Shown one piece after another: positions 38,468-47,418 of a stretch of 56,354 nucleotides of DNA (its first letter is position 1; every line of letters starts with the position of its first letter). The position numbers and the translations under genes were made by a program. This stretch comes from an uncultured Pirellula sp. (GTDB lineage: Bacteria > Planctomycetota > Planctomycetia > Pirellulales > Pirellulaceae): positions 1-56,354 of the forward strand of contig CAITIE010000053.1 in NCBI GenBank assembly GCA_903892355.1. The letters are read 5' to 3'. Below the pieces are notes generated by a model. That model did no database searches and was not told where the DNA came from. It saw nothing but the letters and a program-made list of their open reading frames with translations.

Positions 38468-38493
38468 GGTCTGGGCCCAGAGGGGCCCAGACC
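38468..38493. terminator. Perfect 11-bp hairpin after recA
   Basis: GGTCTGGGCCC pairs with GGGCCCAGACC around an AGAG loop, 16 bp past the recA stop. No T tract follows, so it may be a processing or stabilising 3' structure or a weak terminator rather than a classical one. Confidence 0.65.
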
Positions 38494-38580
38494 CAAATCG
38501 TTGTTGAAAGGCTTATTAAAAAGGCCTATCTACCACGGATAATACCGATGCTGTAGGGTGCAACACCAAGCCCTCTTTAG

Positions 38581-38657
38581 CAGTGCCAGCCGTGTTTGCA
38601 GTGCCAGCCGTGTTTGCAGTGCCAGCCGTGTTTGCAGTGCCAGCCGTGTTTGCAGTG
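38581..38657 (+). repeat. 18-bp tandem repeat, four exact copies plus a partial one
   Basis: The unit CAGTGCCAGCCGTGTTTG is repeated at 38581, 38599, 38617 and 38635, with a 5-bp partial copy after. It lies between the convergent recA and rnd genes and is not part of a credible gene, though it keeps frames open on both strands. Confidence 0.97.
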
Positions 38658-38698
38658 TTAGCACCACAACTGCAAGCATGATTCCAGAAACATCAAAT

Positions 38699-39883
38699 TC
38701 AGGTTTCGATGAATTTGATCGGAATCTCACTGTGTGGGTCGTCCAGCACAATCGCTAACTTGCCATCGAGCAAATCATCCAACTCTCGACCCACGATATC
38801 TGCACGCCACCCCTTAAGCAAACTCGGTGGATGGTCGGGATCACTCTCGTTAGACAATCGGTACTGCACAAAATCTCGAAGGTCGTCGGAGGTAGCTACC
38901 AGCATCGGTGCCATGTGTTTCTGATGGCAAATGAAAGCCATCGCCGCCGACAAAAACTGAGTCAACATGCTTGCAGGCTGGCCTTTGCCATACCGATGCT
39001 TGCGAGGCCACGCCGGCGGTGGATGCTTGATAGAATCCTCGATCACGTTCGATAACTCTGGGATCAACTGACGTGTGTTTCGATACTCCATTCCACGCAG
39101 CGCAGAAACACGGCGGGGATCCGCAGAGCCTCGGCGGGCCAACTCAATGATCAAATCGTCTCGGAGGATCTTGCGCGGAGGCAAGTTCCGTTCGCGGGCT
39201 CGATTGTCTCTCCAATTCCAAAGCCCACGCGCAATGCTCAACGACTGACCGGAGAGCGCAGAGATACCGCTGAGCCGATGCCAATTCTCGCTCGATTCCA
39301 GTTCCGAAAGTTCTTCCTGACGCAGATGGGTTTCTTCTGCCAACCACGTCAATCGGCCATGCTTGCGAAGCTTCTCCGAGAGGTACTTGTAAATACGTAT
39401 CAAGTCACGGACGTCTTGAGCAGCGTAGTCCAACTGCTGGCTCGACAGTGGACGATGCCTCCAATCCGATCGTGTTTCCTCTTTATCGAGGGTCTTGCCG
39501 ACAATCCGTTGCACCAGTTTTCCGTACGACGCAGGGTACTCAAATCCATTGAAGCCCGCTGCGACTTGAATGTCGAACAGATTCGGAATTCGTTTGCCAG
39601 TCGCTCGGTAACAGAACAAAATCTCTTCGCGCCCGGCATGCACAATCACCGTGCGTTCCGGGTCGACCAACAAATTCCAGAACACGGTCAAATCGTCGAT
39701 CTCCAGCGGATCGATGATTGCAATATGGTTTTCCGTGGCAACTTGCAACAAACACAGAAGCGGGCGGTAGGAATCTTCCGCAACAAATTCCGTATCGAAC
39801 GATATCAACGACTCCTTGTCCAACTGTTCGCACAATTGCTGGAGGGATTCTTGAGATCTGATATAAAGAAAATCGGTGCCCAA
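38699..39883 (-). CDS. rnd: Ribonuclease D
   Basis: RNase D is a 3'-5' exonuclease that trims tRNA precursors. The 394-residue protein has the DEDDy exonuclease motifs: SLISFDTEFV (Exo I), the Exo II region with TVIVHAGREEI, and YAAQDVRDLIRIY (Exo III, Tyr-x3-Asp). The HRDC-type helical domain follows (about 210-290) and a second one is partly recognisable near the C-terminus. The frame opens at TTG 39883 with GGT upstream; no better start lies close. It is divergent from mfnB, with 63 bp between them. Confidence 0.93.
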   Translation of the reverse strand: MGTDFLYIRSQESLQQLCEQLDKESLISFDTEFVAEDSYRPLLCLLQVATENHIAIIDPLEIDDLTVFWNLLVDPERTVIVHAGREEILFCYRATGKRIPNLFDIQVAAGFNGFEYPASYGKLVQRIVGKTLDKEETRSDWRHRPLSSQQLDYAAQDVRDLIRIYKYLSEKLRKHGRLTWLAEETHLRQEELSELESSENWHRLSGISALSGQSLSIARGLWNWRDNRARERNLPPRKILRDDLIIELARRGSADPRRVSALRGMEYRNTRQLIPELSNVIEDSIKHPPPAWPRKHRYGKGQPASMLTQFLSAAMAFICHQKHMAPMLVATSDDLRDFVQYRLSNESDPDHPPSLLKGWRADIVGRELDDLLDGKLAIVLDDPHSEIPIKFIET

Positions 39884-39946
39884 ACTCGAACTTACCTAAT
39901 TCGAAACGTGAAAATATTGCAAAACGCCAATGTTGTACCCGCAACC

Positions 39947-40879
39947 ATGGCCATCGACAACGAGAGCCAACCCAATCCGGTGGATAAACACGCACAATCC
40001 AATACTTTCGCTAAGAGCGAGACTCCGCCTGCGATTCAATCGGCAATCGGCACTGATTTCCTGAGCCAACGCATCGCGTGCCCTTCGTTGCTCATCAGTG
40101 TTCGGTCGCCCGAGGAAGTCGTATTGGTCTGCTCCCGACCAGTCGACTGGATCGACTTGAAAGATCCCGACCTAGGCCCACTCGGACGGCCAGAATTGAA
40201 TACTCTCCACGCATTTCGTAACAAGTTATTGCTCGACCAGGGGCAGGGCTCTCCCTCTGAAACCACACGCGATCCTTCGGACCTCGCCGAAAGCACATCG
40301 AACTCGCCGCAGCGCCGCTGGAGCGTCGCCGGCGGCGAACTGAGAGACTGGGACATCGATGCAGACCAACCATACCTCGAAGCCTTAGGAGATACCGGAG
40401 CGATCAAATGGGCTCTCGCCCATTGCGACGCCGATCCGAATTGGCAAACAAAGGCGAGCGATCTGGCAAATCGATTGCCCCGTCGCGATCAAGCCATCCT
40501 CGTGCATTACGCTGACCATACAGCGGTCAATGCACCCAACTGGCACGCTACGCTGCAGGCCACACGACAACTGAATCTCAAATACCTATTGATCGACACC
40601 GCGATCAAAGACGGCCGCACGTTAATCGATTACTATCCGCCGCAGGCGTTAACAGCCATGATAGCGGATGCCTCGAAGTGGGGGATCGATGTTGCCATCG
40701 CAGGCTCCATCCCATTGGACTCCATCCCATCGCTTGCCGATGTAGGTGCCGCATGGATCGGTGTTCGAGGCGCTGTCTGCTCCGGGAAATCACGATCCTC
40801 AACGATATCTCCAGAAAAGCTCGATCGTGCTGTCGCTTTAGTCCATGCCTCTGGTACAACAACGGTATCGAACCGATAG
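39947..40879 (+). CDS. mfnB: (5-formylfuran-3-yl)methyl phosphate synthase-like protein (MfnB, DUF556)
   Basis: MfnB condenses two glyceraldehyde-3-phosphates into the furan precursor of methanofuran. The 310-residue protein shows LLISVRSPEEVVLVCSRPVD followed by WIDLKDPDLGPLGRP, with the Schiff-base lysine in DLKDP, and later LLIDTAIKDGRTLIDYY with the second active-site lysine, then WGIDVAIAGSIP and a terminal IGVRGAVC. Planctomycetes are known to carry archaeal-type C1 transfer genes, so a bacterial MfnB is expected. The other pathway genes are not in the window. It is longer than archaeal MfnB (about 235) because of an N-terminal Asn/Ser-rich extension and an insert at about 95-130. Confidence 0.82.
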   Translation: MAIDNESQPNPVDKHAQSNTFAKSETPPAIQSAIGTDFLSQRIACPSLLISVRSPEEVVLVCSRPVDWIDLKDPDLGPLGRPELNTLHAFRNKLLLDQGQGSPSETTRDPSDLAESTSNSPQRRWSVAGGELRDWDIDADQPYLEALGDTGAIKWALAHCDADPNWQTKASDLANRLPRRDQAILVHYADHTAVNAPNWHATLQATRQLNLKYLLIDTAIKDGRTLIDYYPPQALTAMIADASKWGIDVAIAGSIPLDSIPSLADVGAAWIGVRGAVCSGKSRSSTISPEKLDRAVALVHASGTTTVSNR

Positions 40880-40942
40880 CGTACTTGAAACGGGGATCAC
40901 CAATTCGGTCGCGGTCGATCTTTTCATCGAAGGGATGCGAAC

Positions 40943-41449
40943 ATGTCTTCCGGCAGCCAACGCGAACAACCGACTGGGGTGATACGCCAAGGGAATCGGG
41001 TCGTCGGTTGCATCGTGATGCCAGAAGCGGACGACGTTTTCATTCGCGAGTTCAATCATTGCTATGGCCAATTGCGGCTGTCGGTTGCCAGCACCCCCAA
41101 CCCTGTTCCAAAAACCACAGACCCTCACACGTTCCAATTGCCTACTTGGTTTCGGCACGTATGGCATTCAGTGCACCCGGAACCTGCGGCAACTGGTTCA
41201 ATGGGACAGATATCAACCGAGCCAAACTCACCCCCTGGAGTTCCTACAGCCGGTATTCCTACACCCGGTATTCCTGCGAGCGAAAACGCCACGGCTGCCC
41301 AAGCCCCCCTCAATTCTCTTCCTGCCCCAACTGCGAAACCAGCCAAGTCTTCGAGGAAAATTGAATCCACAAGTGATGATTCGGTCGCAAAGGCGAAACC
41401 GAGAAGGCGGAAATCCTCCGAATCTACCGAGCAGAACCAAGAAGAGTGA
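40943..41449 (+). CDS. Unknown protein with Pro/Ala-rich, basic C-terminus, 168 residues
   Basis: No family assigned. The first 75 residues look folded (GVIRQGNRVVGCIVMPEADD, VFIREFNHCYGQLRLSV), the rest is low complexity: a Pro/Thr/Gly stretch partly built from a 15-bp duplication (41241-41270) and a Lys/Arg/Ser-rich end (KAKPRRRKSSES). It follows mfnB by 63 bp on the same strand. Confidence 0.6.
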   Translation: MSSGSQREQPTGVIRQGNRVVGCIVMPEADDVFIREFNHCYGQLRLSVASTPNPVPKTTDPHTFQLPTWFRHVWHSVHPEPAATGSMGQISTEPNSPPGVPTAGIPTPGIPASENATAAQAPLNSLPAPTAKPAKSSRKIESTSDDSVAKAKPRRRKSSESTEQNQEE

Positions 41450-41658
41450 GTGTCATCCGTCCCGCTGAAGCGACTTCAAAGAAGCATCTGCAATCTCGAC
41501 GCGACCCGCAAGGTCTACCGCACCTCGATCCCTTCTCCAATCGGCACGACCCGAAACGTGGGTATTGCTATGCTCCCGGCACTCTCCTGCAGTCGAGTTC
41601 TAACCCGTCGAGTCGTTATCAACACGCTACGTCCAAGTTCCGCGAACGAAACGGATGC

Positions 41659-41871
41659 ATGCAAATGGAGAGTGAGCCAGAAAACTATTCGTCGCTGAAA
41701 ATCGACGAAGCTGACCAAATCGACGAGTTGGTGGGACGTTACGACGAACTTCTCCTGGAAATCGAGGATTTAGGGAAGGAAATCGAAGTGATTCTCGGCC
41801 AAGTAACCGCGATCCAGAAGGCAAACCCGGAGGTCCTGGTTGACTTGAGCGCCCCCGCTAGCCATAACTAA
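41659..41871 (+). CDS. Small coiled-coil protein, about 70 residues
   Basis: The frame is open from 41446, but only the part after ATG 41659 (or 41665) looks like protein: IDEADQIDELVGRYDELLLE, then EIEDLGKEIEVILGQVTAIQ, a regular heptad pattern that predicts a coiled coil. The upstream 70 codons are Ser/Arg/Pro-rich with no pattern. Function unknown; coding status moderate. Confidence 0.45.
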   Translation: MQMESEPENYSSLKIDEADQIDELVGRYDELLLEIEDLGKEIEVILGQVTAIQKANPEVLVDLSAPASHN

Positions 41872-42075
41872 ATGACGCGATCGGCCGCCGACAAGGTTGC
41901 CAATGCTCGCCCAGTCGCCGGAATCAATCACGGTTGGAACGGTCCGCCGCCAACCGCCCGCCCTAACGCAACCTAACTCCCCAACGCAAACTACCTTCCC
42001 GTCCGACCTCACATTCGATCGGCAGTCCATGCCGCGTCGTCAGGTTGGATCCCACCTCCAAACGGTAGCTACAAC

Positions 42076-45057
42076 ATGCACTCTCGCGCCACTGCAAGGT
42101 CGGCTCGTTTCCGAGCAAGGTCGTTCGCTGCGTTTTTTCCCCAAACGCTAGCGCAGGTCTTCGTGATGCTGCTCGTCGCCATCCCATCCCAAGGGCTGGG
42201 ACAACTCGCGACCTTGCACGAACAGATCGACCAGTCCCTCTCCAAATCCCCGGTGTGGCTTCAAGCTTCCCAGCAACCAGATAGCTTGAGCCTTCGACGT
42301 CTCTCTTTGGATCTCCGAAACATTATCCCGACCCAGGAGGAACTCGATGCCTTTGCCAGCGAACCGGTGGAAGGACGCTGGGAACGATGGATCGATCGAT
42401 TCCTTAGCGATCCGCTCTATCGTGAGCGAATGGTCGACTGGTTCGATAAAGGCTTGATGCAGCGCAGACCGTTCCAAAACGTCGATCGACCCACCTGGAT
42501 CCGGTATCTACGGGATTCGGTCGATGCGAATTTGCCACTTGATCAAATGATGCGGGAAATGATCCAGAGCGCATGGTGGGACAAAAGCCAACGCGCTCAG
42601 CAACGATTCTATTTGGACCGAGGTGGCGACTCTCATGCCATCGCGCGAGATCTGGGCCGCGTCTTGTTCGGTCGGGACATGCAATGCGCTCAATGCCATG
42701 ACCATCCGCAAATCGACGACTATCTACAAATCGATTACCACGGGCTCCTAGCGTTCGTCTCCGCCGGTTCGATGGTGGAAGGAAAAACAACGGATGAAAA
42801 AGGTGCTGAACAAAAACTACAGATGTACGTCGAGCGCGCAGCAGGAGATGCACCGTTTGAATCGGTATTCAACAAAGGGGTTTCATTCCGCACCGCAAGC
42901 CGCATGCTGGAGACTCCGGAGAAGCTCGAACCTTACCTGGCCCCAGACGCTCGTTATCAACCCGCCGCCATGCCCGGCACCTTCGCCGGTGTACCGGCAC
43001 CACCTGTTTCAAGCCGCCGCGCACTCCTTGCGGCTCAACTGACTAGCGAGAACCGCGCCTTCGCAGCCAACTGGGCCAATCGGATTTGGGCGATCATGTT
43101 CGGACGGGGCTTGGTCCATCCACTAGACATGCACCATTTCGATAATCCGGCCAGCCATCCGGAATTACTCCAGCAACTAACCGCCTCCCTTGTCGAATCT
43201 AAATTCGACATCAAGCCGGTGCTGCGTCAGATCGCACGCAGCCAAGCATACCGTCGTGGGCGTTCGACACCGCTTCACCAAACCCTCGACATTGATTCCG
43301 TAATCGCCACCAACCCCGATCTGCTCAAGCAGTGGTACGATCAGGTGCAAGCCGAACTCGCATCTTACAAGAGCCGTATCGAACAAGCCGATGGAATCGT
43401 TAACGCGCATCACTCCACGATGGAAACCGCATCGAACTCGTGGCGGGATGTCCAAAAAGACCGAGTGACACTGCGTTTGGAACTCGATGGGGCTGAAGCC
43501 AAATTCCAAGATTCCAACAAGAAGTGGAACGATGCCGTTGCGGCCGCCGACAAAGCCAAAGGAGCCCATGCCGCTTTGGCTCAGAAAATCCAGTTGATCG
43601 ATGAAGCGGCCCAGAAGCTTGAACAAGCCAAATCGATTGGCGATGATCCTGAAGTCCAAGCTGTCATCGCGACAACGAAGGCCAAGGCGGATGCGTTGCG
43701 ACCGCAGTTAGTCCCGCTCGAACAAGCTTCCACGGCAGCAGCAATGACTCGCGATACGGCGGCACAAACCAAAGAAGGTGAACGTGTTGCATGGCAAGCT
43801 GTCGTCACCAAATTGCAGCCGGTCGAAGAACGGCTTTTGCAAGCAGACATTGCCATGGTTCAAGCGAGAATGGCATACCAAACCGCCCGCCGCAATGCCG
43901 CATGGCTCCGCGAGGACCAGAACCGCTGGGAACGCCTGGCTGAATGGTTCTCGATATCCGCCAAAGTACGAGACGCCGAAGCTCAACTGTTGCAGATCGC
44001 CGAGAGCCTGCGAACGACCGGCGAGAGGATAAAGGTATTGGGGGATTCGATGGCCTCCGCGGAACAGTCGCTCGCAACCCACCAAAAAGAACACCAAGAA
44101 TACGGTCTTCAAGTTGCCTCTAAAATCTCATCGATGAGCGAGGTTGTCTCGCAACGCGATCGATTGTCAACCGCCGCCAAGGCACTCGCGGATGCGAGCG
44201 GATTGGTCACCAATGGGGGTAATGTTGAACCTGCTAAGCAAGAACTCGAAGCAGCCATCGCCGCCCGAACCACACAACTAGCTTCGCTCGAAACAGAACT
44301 TGTTTCGATGAAAACCCAAGCCACCGCATTGGAATCCAAAGTCAATGCAGCAGCACAGGTGGTTGGAAAATCGAAGGAGGATGCCCAAGCCGCCCAACTC
44401 GAACTACAAACGATCACCACAAAGAACACCGAAGTTCAAACGCAGCGAAAAACATTGCGAGAACAATGCGGTGTGATGCGAGCCGAAGTCGAGTCGGATT
44501 TGCAAGCCGTTGGTTCGATTGCGGCCGAGCGAGCATTGAGCCCTGAGCAGTTCGGCTGGTCGATTCTGGTCGCAACCAACGTCTTCGCAGGGTACCTTCA
44601 GAACGAAAAGAACGAACTCGACAAGAATGCTCCTCTTCCTCAGGATGCCCCACCTGAACAAATAGCAGCGAGGGAACTTCAAATCACTCGCGGTGCGATC
44701 GACAAACTGCAGTCGAGCGTCGACAACTTTTCTCGACTATATGCATCGGGTGTCGGCCAAACTGCAGACGAGTTCTTCGCGTCTCCGGATCAAGCCCTCT
44801 ATGTTGCGAATGGAGGGGCGGTACACAGTTGGGCTGCCCCCAGCGGAAACAATATTTCTGCCAAATTGGTGCAGGCCACGGACGTCCAGCAAGCGGTTAA
44901 ACTGTTGGTTTGGGGATTGCTCTCGCGCGAACCCCAGCCTGACGAAATGCGTTTGATTTCCGAATTGATCGCCAAGAGCGGGGATACAAAACCGGCTGTT
45001 GTGCAAGAGTTGGTATGGAGCATTCTCGCAGGAGTCGAGTTTCGCTTATATCCATAA
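42076..45057 (+). CDS. DUF1549/DUF1553 protein with CxxCH motif and long coiled-coil insert
   Basis: A 993-residue exported protein. After a hydrophobic leader (QVFVMLLVAIPSQGLG) comes DUF1549 (SLRRLSLDLRNIIPTQEELD, RERMVDWFDKGL) with CAQCHDHP at 204-211, a possible heme or metal site. DUF1553 follows (FAANWANRIWAIMFGRGLVH, DIKPVLRQIARSQAYRRG). At about 415-815 a roughly 400-residue Ala/Glu/Gln-rich coiled coil is inserted, and the DUF1553 C-terminus resumes with LLVWGLLSREPQPDEMRLI and ends EFRLYP. The pair DUF1549/1553 + DUF1501 is a planctomycete hallmark of unknown function; the coiled coil is not typical. It is the first gene of a three-gene operon. Confidence 0.9.
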   Translation: MHSRATARSARFRARSFAAFFPQTLAQVFVMLLVAIPSQGLGQLATLHEQIDQSLSKSPVWLQASQQPDSLSLRRLSLDLRNIIPTQEELDAFASEPVEGRWERWIDRFLSDPLYRERMVDWFDKGLMQRRPFQNVDRPTWIRYLRDSVDANLPLDQMMREMIQSAWWDKSQRAQQRFYLDRGGDSHAIARDLGRVLFGRDMQCAQCHDHPQIDDYLQIDYHGLLAFVSAGSMVEGKTTDEKGAEQKLQMYVERAAGDAPFESVFNKGVSFRTASRMLETPEKLEPYLAPDARYQPAAMPGTFAGVPAPPVSSRRALLAAQLTSENRAFAANWANRIWAIMFGRGLVHPLDMHHFDNPASHPELLQQLTASLVESKFDIKPVLRQIARSQAYRRGRSTPLHQTLDIDSVIATNPDLLKQWYDQVQAELASYKSRIEQADGIVNAHHSTMETASNSWRDVQKDRVTLRLELDGAEAKFQDSNKKWNDAVAAADKAKGAHAALAQKIQLIDEAAQKLEQAKSIGDDPEVQAVIATTKAKADALRPQLVPLEQASTAAAMTRDTAAQTKEGERVAWQAVVTKLQPVEERLLQADIAMVQARMAYQTARRNAAWLREDQNRWERLAEWFSISAKVRDAEAQLLQIAESLRTTGERIKVLGDSMASAEQSLATHQKEHQEYGLQVASKISSMSEVVSQRDRLSTAAKALADASGLVTNGGNVEPAKQELEAAIAARTTQLASLETELVSMKTQATALESKVNAAAQVVGKSKEDAQAAQLELQTITTKNTEVQTQRKTLREQCGVMRAEVESDLQAVGSIAAERALSPEQFGWSILVATNVFAGYLQNEKNELDKNAPLPQDAPPEQIAARELQITRGAIDKLQSSVDNFSRLYASGVGQTADEFFASPDQALYVANGGAVHSWAAPSGNNISAKLVQATDVQQAVKLLVWGLLSREPQPDEMRLISELIAKSGDTKPAVVQELVWSILAGVEFRLYP

Positions 45058-45073
45058 ACGAAAAAAATGGTGC

Positions 45074-45096
45074 CCGCCAACATCGCGTGTTGGCGG
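45074..45096 (+). promoter_or_regulatory. Intercistronic hairpin between the DUF1549/1553 and DUF1501 genes
   Basis: CCGCCAACA and TGTTGGCGG form a perfect 9-bp stem with a TCGCG loop, 17 bp after the stop and 35 bp before the next start. There is no T tract, so it is more likely a stability or processing element than a terminator. Confidence 0.6.
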
Positions 45097-45130
45097 AGCA
45101 GAGGTCCGTATAGGAACGAGGAGCATCGCT

Positions 45131-46432
45131 ATGAAGATTGCTAAATACGCTTGTGGTTCGACGGATCACATCGTCAATCGACGCAGGTTTCTTTCGGGGG
45201 TAGCAGGAAGCGTCGCAACAACCGGCGCGGTCGTGGGTGGCCTCGGGACGCTTACGCAGGGAATCGCTGCTGCCGAAATCCAGCGACGGGACATGCGCGT
45301 CGTGGTCTTTAACATGCACGGCGGCTTGAGCCAACTGGAGAGCTGGGATCCCAAACCTCTCACGCGGACCGGCGGACCATTCCGAGCTATCCCAACGAGC
45401 GTTCCTGGAATCCACGTCAGCGAATTGCTACCGATGACGGCCAAGCAGATGCATCATCTTTGCTTGCTGCGAGGTGTGAACACCTCTGAAGATGATCACG
45501 GTAAAGGGGCTTACATGATGCTGACCGGTCGAAGGCAAACACCCTCGGCAGAGTTCCCGCAAATCGGTTCCGTCGCTGCAAAGATGCTGCATGATGACCA
45601 AACTGGTTTACCTGGACACATCGTCGTAACTCCGGGCGGAGGTGGGGGTCGCGGTAATGAGGCCGCTTATCTGGGCCCCAAGTTCTCCAGCATTCAACTC
45701 GGCGGAGACAAACCACCTCAGAACTCGAACAAACCGGATGCGGTCTCCGATGAAGCCGAAAAGCGGCGGCATGAGATTCGCCGCAAGATCAACGAACAGT
45801 TCCTGAACCAACGCCGCAGCGCGATCACGGATGCATACACGCATTCCTACGAGCAAGCCCTAAGACTCATGGAACGCCGCGAAGTGTTTGATGTCTCCAA
45901 GGAACCCGACAGCGCCAAGCAACGCTATGGCAGTTCCGACCTCGGCCGCCAATGCTTGATGGCGCGTCGATTGCTCGAAAATGGCGTGTCGTTCGTTCAA
46001 GTCACCCACTCCAATTATGACACCCATAACGACAACTTCAATTTCCACATCGAACAAGTCGGTGAGTTCGATCAAGCCTTCGCAACCTTCATCGACGATC
46101 TCGCGCAGCGTGGCATGCTGGAGAAGACCTTGGTCGTGGTGCTGAGCGAGTTTGGACGCACTCCGAACATAAACCTCTACTACGGCCGCGATCACTGGTC
46201 CAAAGCGTGGTCGATCGCCATGGCGGGAGCAGGTGTGCAACACGGGGTAGCGTTTGGCAAGACCAACGACGAGGGGACCGAGGTTATCGACGGCCAATGC
46301 GATCACGGAGATATCTTCCATACGATCTTGCGAGCCGTCGGAGTCGACTCCAGCCAATCCCTCATCGTTGATGGACGCGAGGTTCCGATCGCCGATCCGG
46401 CCGCAGAGCCGATCTGGAAGGTTTTGGCATGA
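45131..46432 (+). CDS. Tat-exported DUF1501 protein
   Basis: The 433-residue protein starts at ATG 45131 (GAGGAG 8 nt upstream) and has a twin-arginine signal (NRRRFLSGVAGSVATTGAVV). The DUF1501 body, which has an alkaline-phosphatase/sulfatase-like fold, shows VVFNMHGGLSQLESWDPKP, LCLLRGVNTSEDDHGKGAYMM, GSDLGRQCLMARRLLENG-like sequence, FVQVTHSNYDTHNDN and VVVLSEFGRTPN followed by GRDHW. These His/Asp-rich motifs suggest a metal site. No activity is established for the family. Its TGA overlaps the ATG of the WD40 gene (ATGA). Confidence 0.92.
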   Translation: MKIAKYACGSTDHIVNRRRFLSGVAGSVATTGAVVGGLGTLTQGIAAAEIQRRDMRVVVFNMHGGLSQLESWDPKPLTRTGGPFRAIPTSVPGIHVSELLPMTAKQMHHLCLLRGVNTSEDDHGKGAYMMLTGRRQTPSAEFPQIGSVAAKMLHDDQTGLPGHIVVTPGGGGGRGNEAAYLGPKFSSIQLGGDKPPQNSNKPDAVSDEAEKRRHEIRRKINEQFLNQRRSAITDAYTHSYEQALRLMERREVFDVSKEPDSAKQRYGSSDLGRQCLMARRLLENGVSFVQVTHSNYDTHNDNFNFHIEQVGEFDQAFATFIDDLAQRGMLEKTLVVVLSEFGRTPNINLYYGRDHWSKAWSIAMAGAGVQHGVAFGKTNDEGTEVIDGQCDHGDIFHTILRAVGVDSSQSLIVDGREVPIADPAAEPIWKVLA

Positions 46433-47418
46433 TCGATTTGGACATCCAAAAGTCGCACGTCATCCATCAATGGAAAGCCGACTCGCCCTTGATTGCTTGC
46501 CGGATTTCCCCGCGCGGTGATCAGTGCGTCAGCGCCGCTCAAGACTCAACGCTCCAGCGTTGGAATATCCCGGGTGGTGAAAAGGTCGTGCTCAAGGGTC
46601 ACGAGAGCTGGGCACATGCGTTGACGTACAACACGACCGGGGATTTGCTGATATCGGGTGGTTGTGAAGGCCGATTGATTTGGTGGTCGATCGCAGACGT
46701 TGAACCTAAAGCGATCCGCACCATCGATGCACACCAAGGCTGGATTCGAGGGGTGGAGCGATCGCCGGACGGACAGACGTTGGTTTCCGTAGGGAACGAT
46801 CGAACCATCCGATTGTGGAAGACAGATAGCGGTGAAAAATTAGCTGAATGGTCAGCCCACGACCGGCACATCTACAGCGCGGCATTCCATCCCGATGGAG
46901 TCCATTTATTGACCGGTGACTTGATGGGTAAAATCCACGTGTGGAAGCTAGCCGATCGCACGTTGGTGAGGACACTCGATGGGAGTACGCTCTATGGCCC
47001 CAACCCAGGCCAAGCCGCCGAGTTCGGGGGAGTGCGGTCTTTAGCGATCTCCCCCAATGGCACTGAGGTCTTTGCGGCAGGGACGCATAAGGGGAGCAAT
47101 CCGTTCGGCGCGGTGCACGAACCGCTGTTGCTACGCTTCCAATGGACCGATGGTGCACTCACGAAATCGCATGTGTGCGATGGAATTCCAGGCGGGTTGC
47201 TTTTCCGCGCGTGCTCGCTCAACGATGCCACGGTGGTGAGTGTCTCCGGTGGATCGACTGGGGGTATTTTGTTGTTCTTCAATGCGACGCAAGAGAAAGA
47301 AGTGCATCGCGCGATGCTGCCGAACATCGCCCGCGACATGGACCTTCATGCAGCGACGGGGTTGGTCGCGAGCGCCCACCACGATTCCCATCTCCGAATC
47401 AGTGGACTCTTTGCATAG
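46429..47418 (+). CDS. WD40 repeat beta-propeller protein
   Basis: A 329-residue protein built almost wholly of WD40 repeats (six to seven blades): SAAQDSTLQRWNI, ISGGCEGRLIWWSI, VSVGNDRTIRLWKTDSGEKL, LTGDLMGKIHVWKLADRTLV, and degenerate later blades. It has no signal peptide and no catalytic domain, so it should be a cytoplasmic adaptor unless it is exported with a partner. Translation is coupled to the Tat substrate DUF1501 by an ATGA overlap, which implies a stoichiometric or folding relation (inference). Confidence 0.9.
   Translation: MIDLDIQKSHVIHQWKADSPLIACRISPRGDQCVSAAQDSTLQRWNIPGGEKVVLKGHESWAHALTYNTTGDLLISGGCEGRLIWWSIADVEPKAIRTIDAHQGWIRGVERSPDGQTLVSVGNDRTIRLWKTDSGEKLAEWSAHDRHIYSAAFHPDGVHLLTGDLMGKIHVWKLADRTLVRTLDGSTLYGPNPGQAAEFGGVRSLAISPNGTEVFAAGTHKGSNPFGAVHEPLLLRFQWTDGALTKSHVCDGIPGGLLFRACSLNDATVVSVSGGSTGGILLFFNATQEKEVHRAMLPNIARDMDLHAATGLVASAHHDSHLRISGLFA

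Noticed and set aside
38530-38758. Frames over the 18-bp repeat after recA
   Set aside because: The translations are only repeat units (LQTRLA and similar) with no independent support.
41446-41658. N-terminal 71 codons of the frame that ends at 41871
   Set aside because: Ser/Arg/Pro-rich sequence without pattern; the protein-like part starts at 41659.
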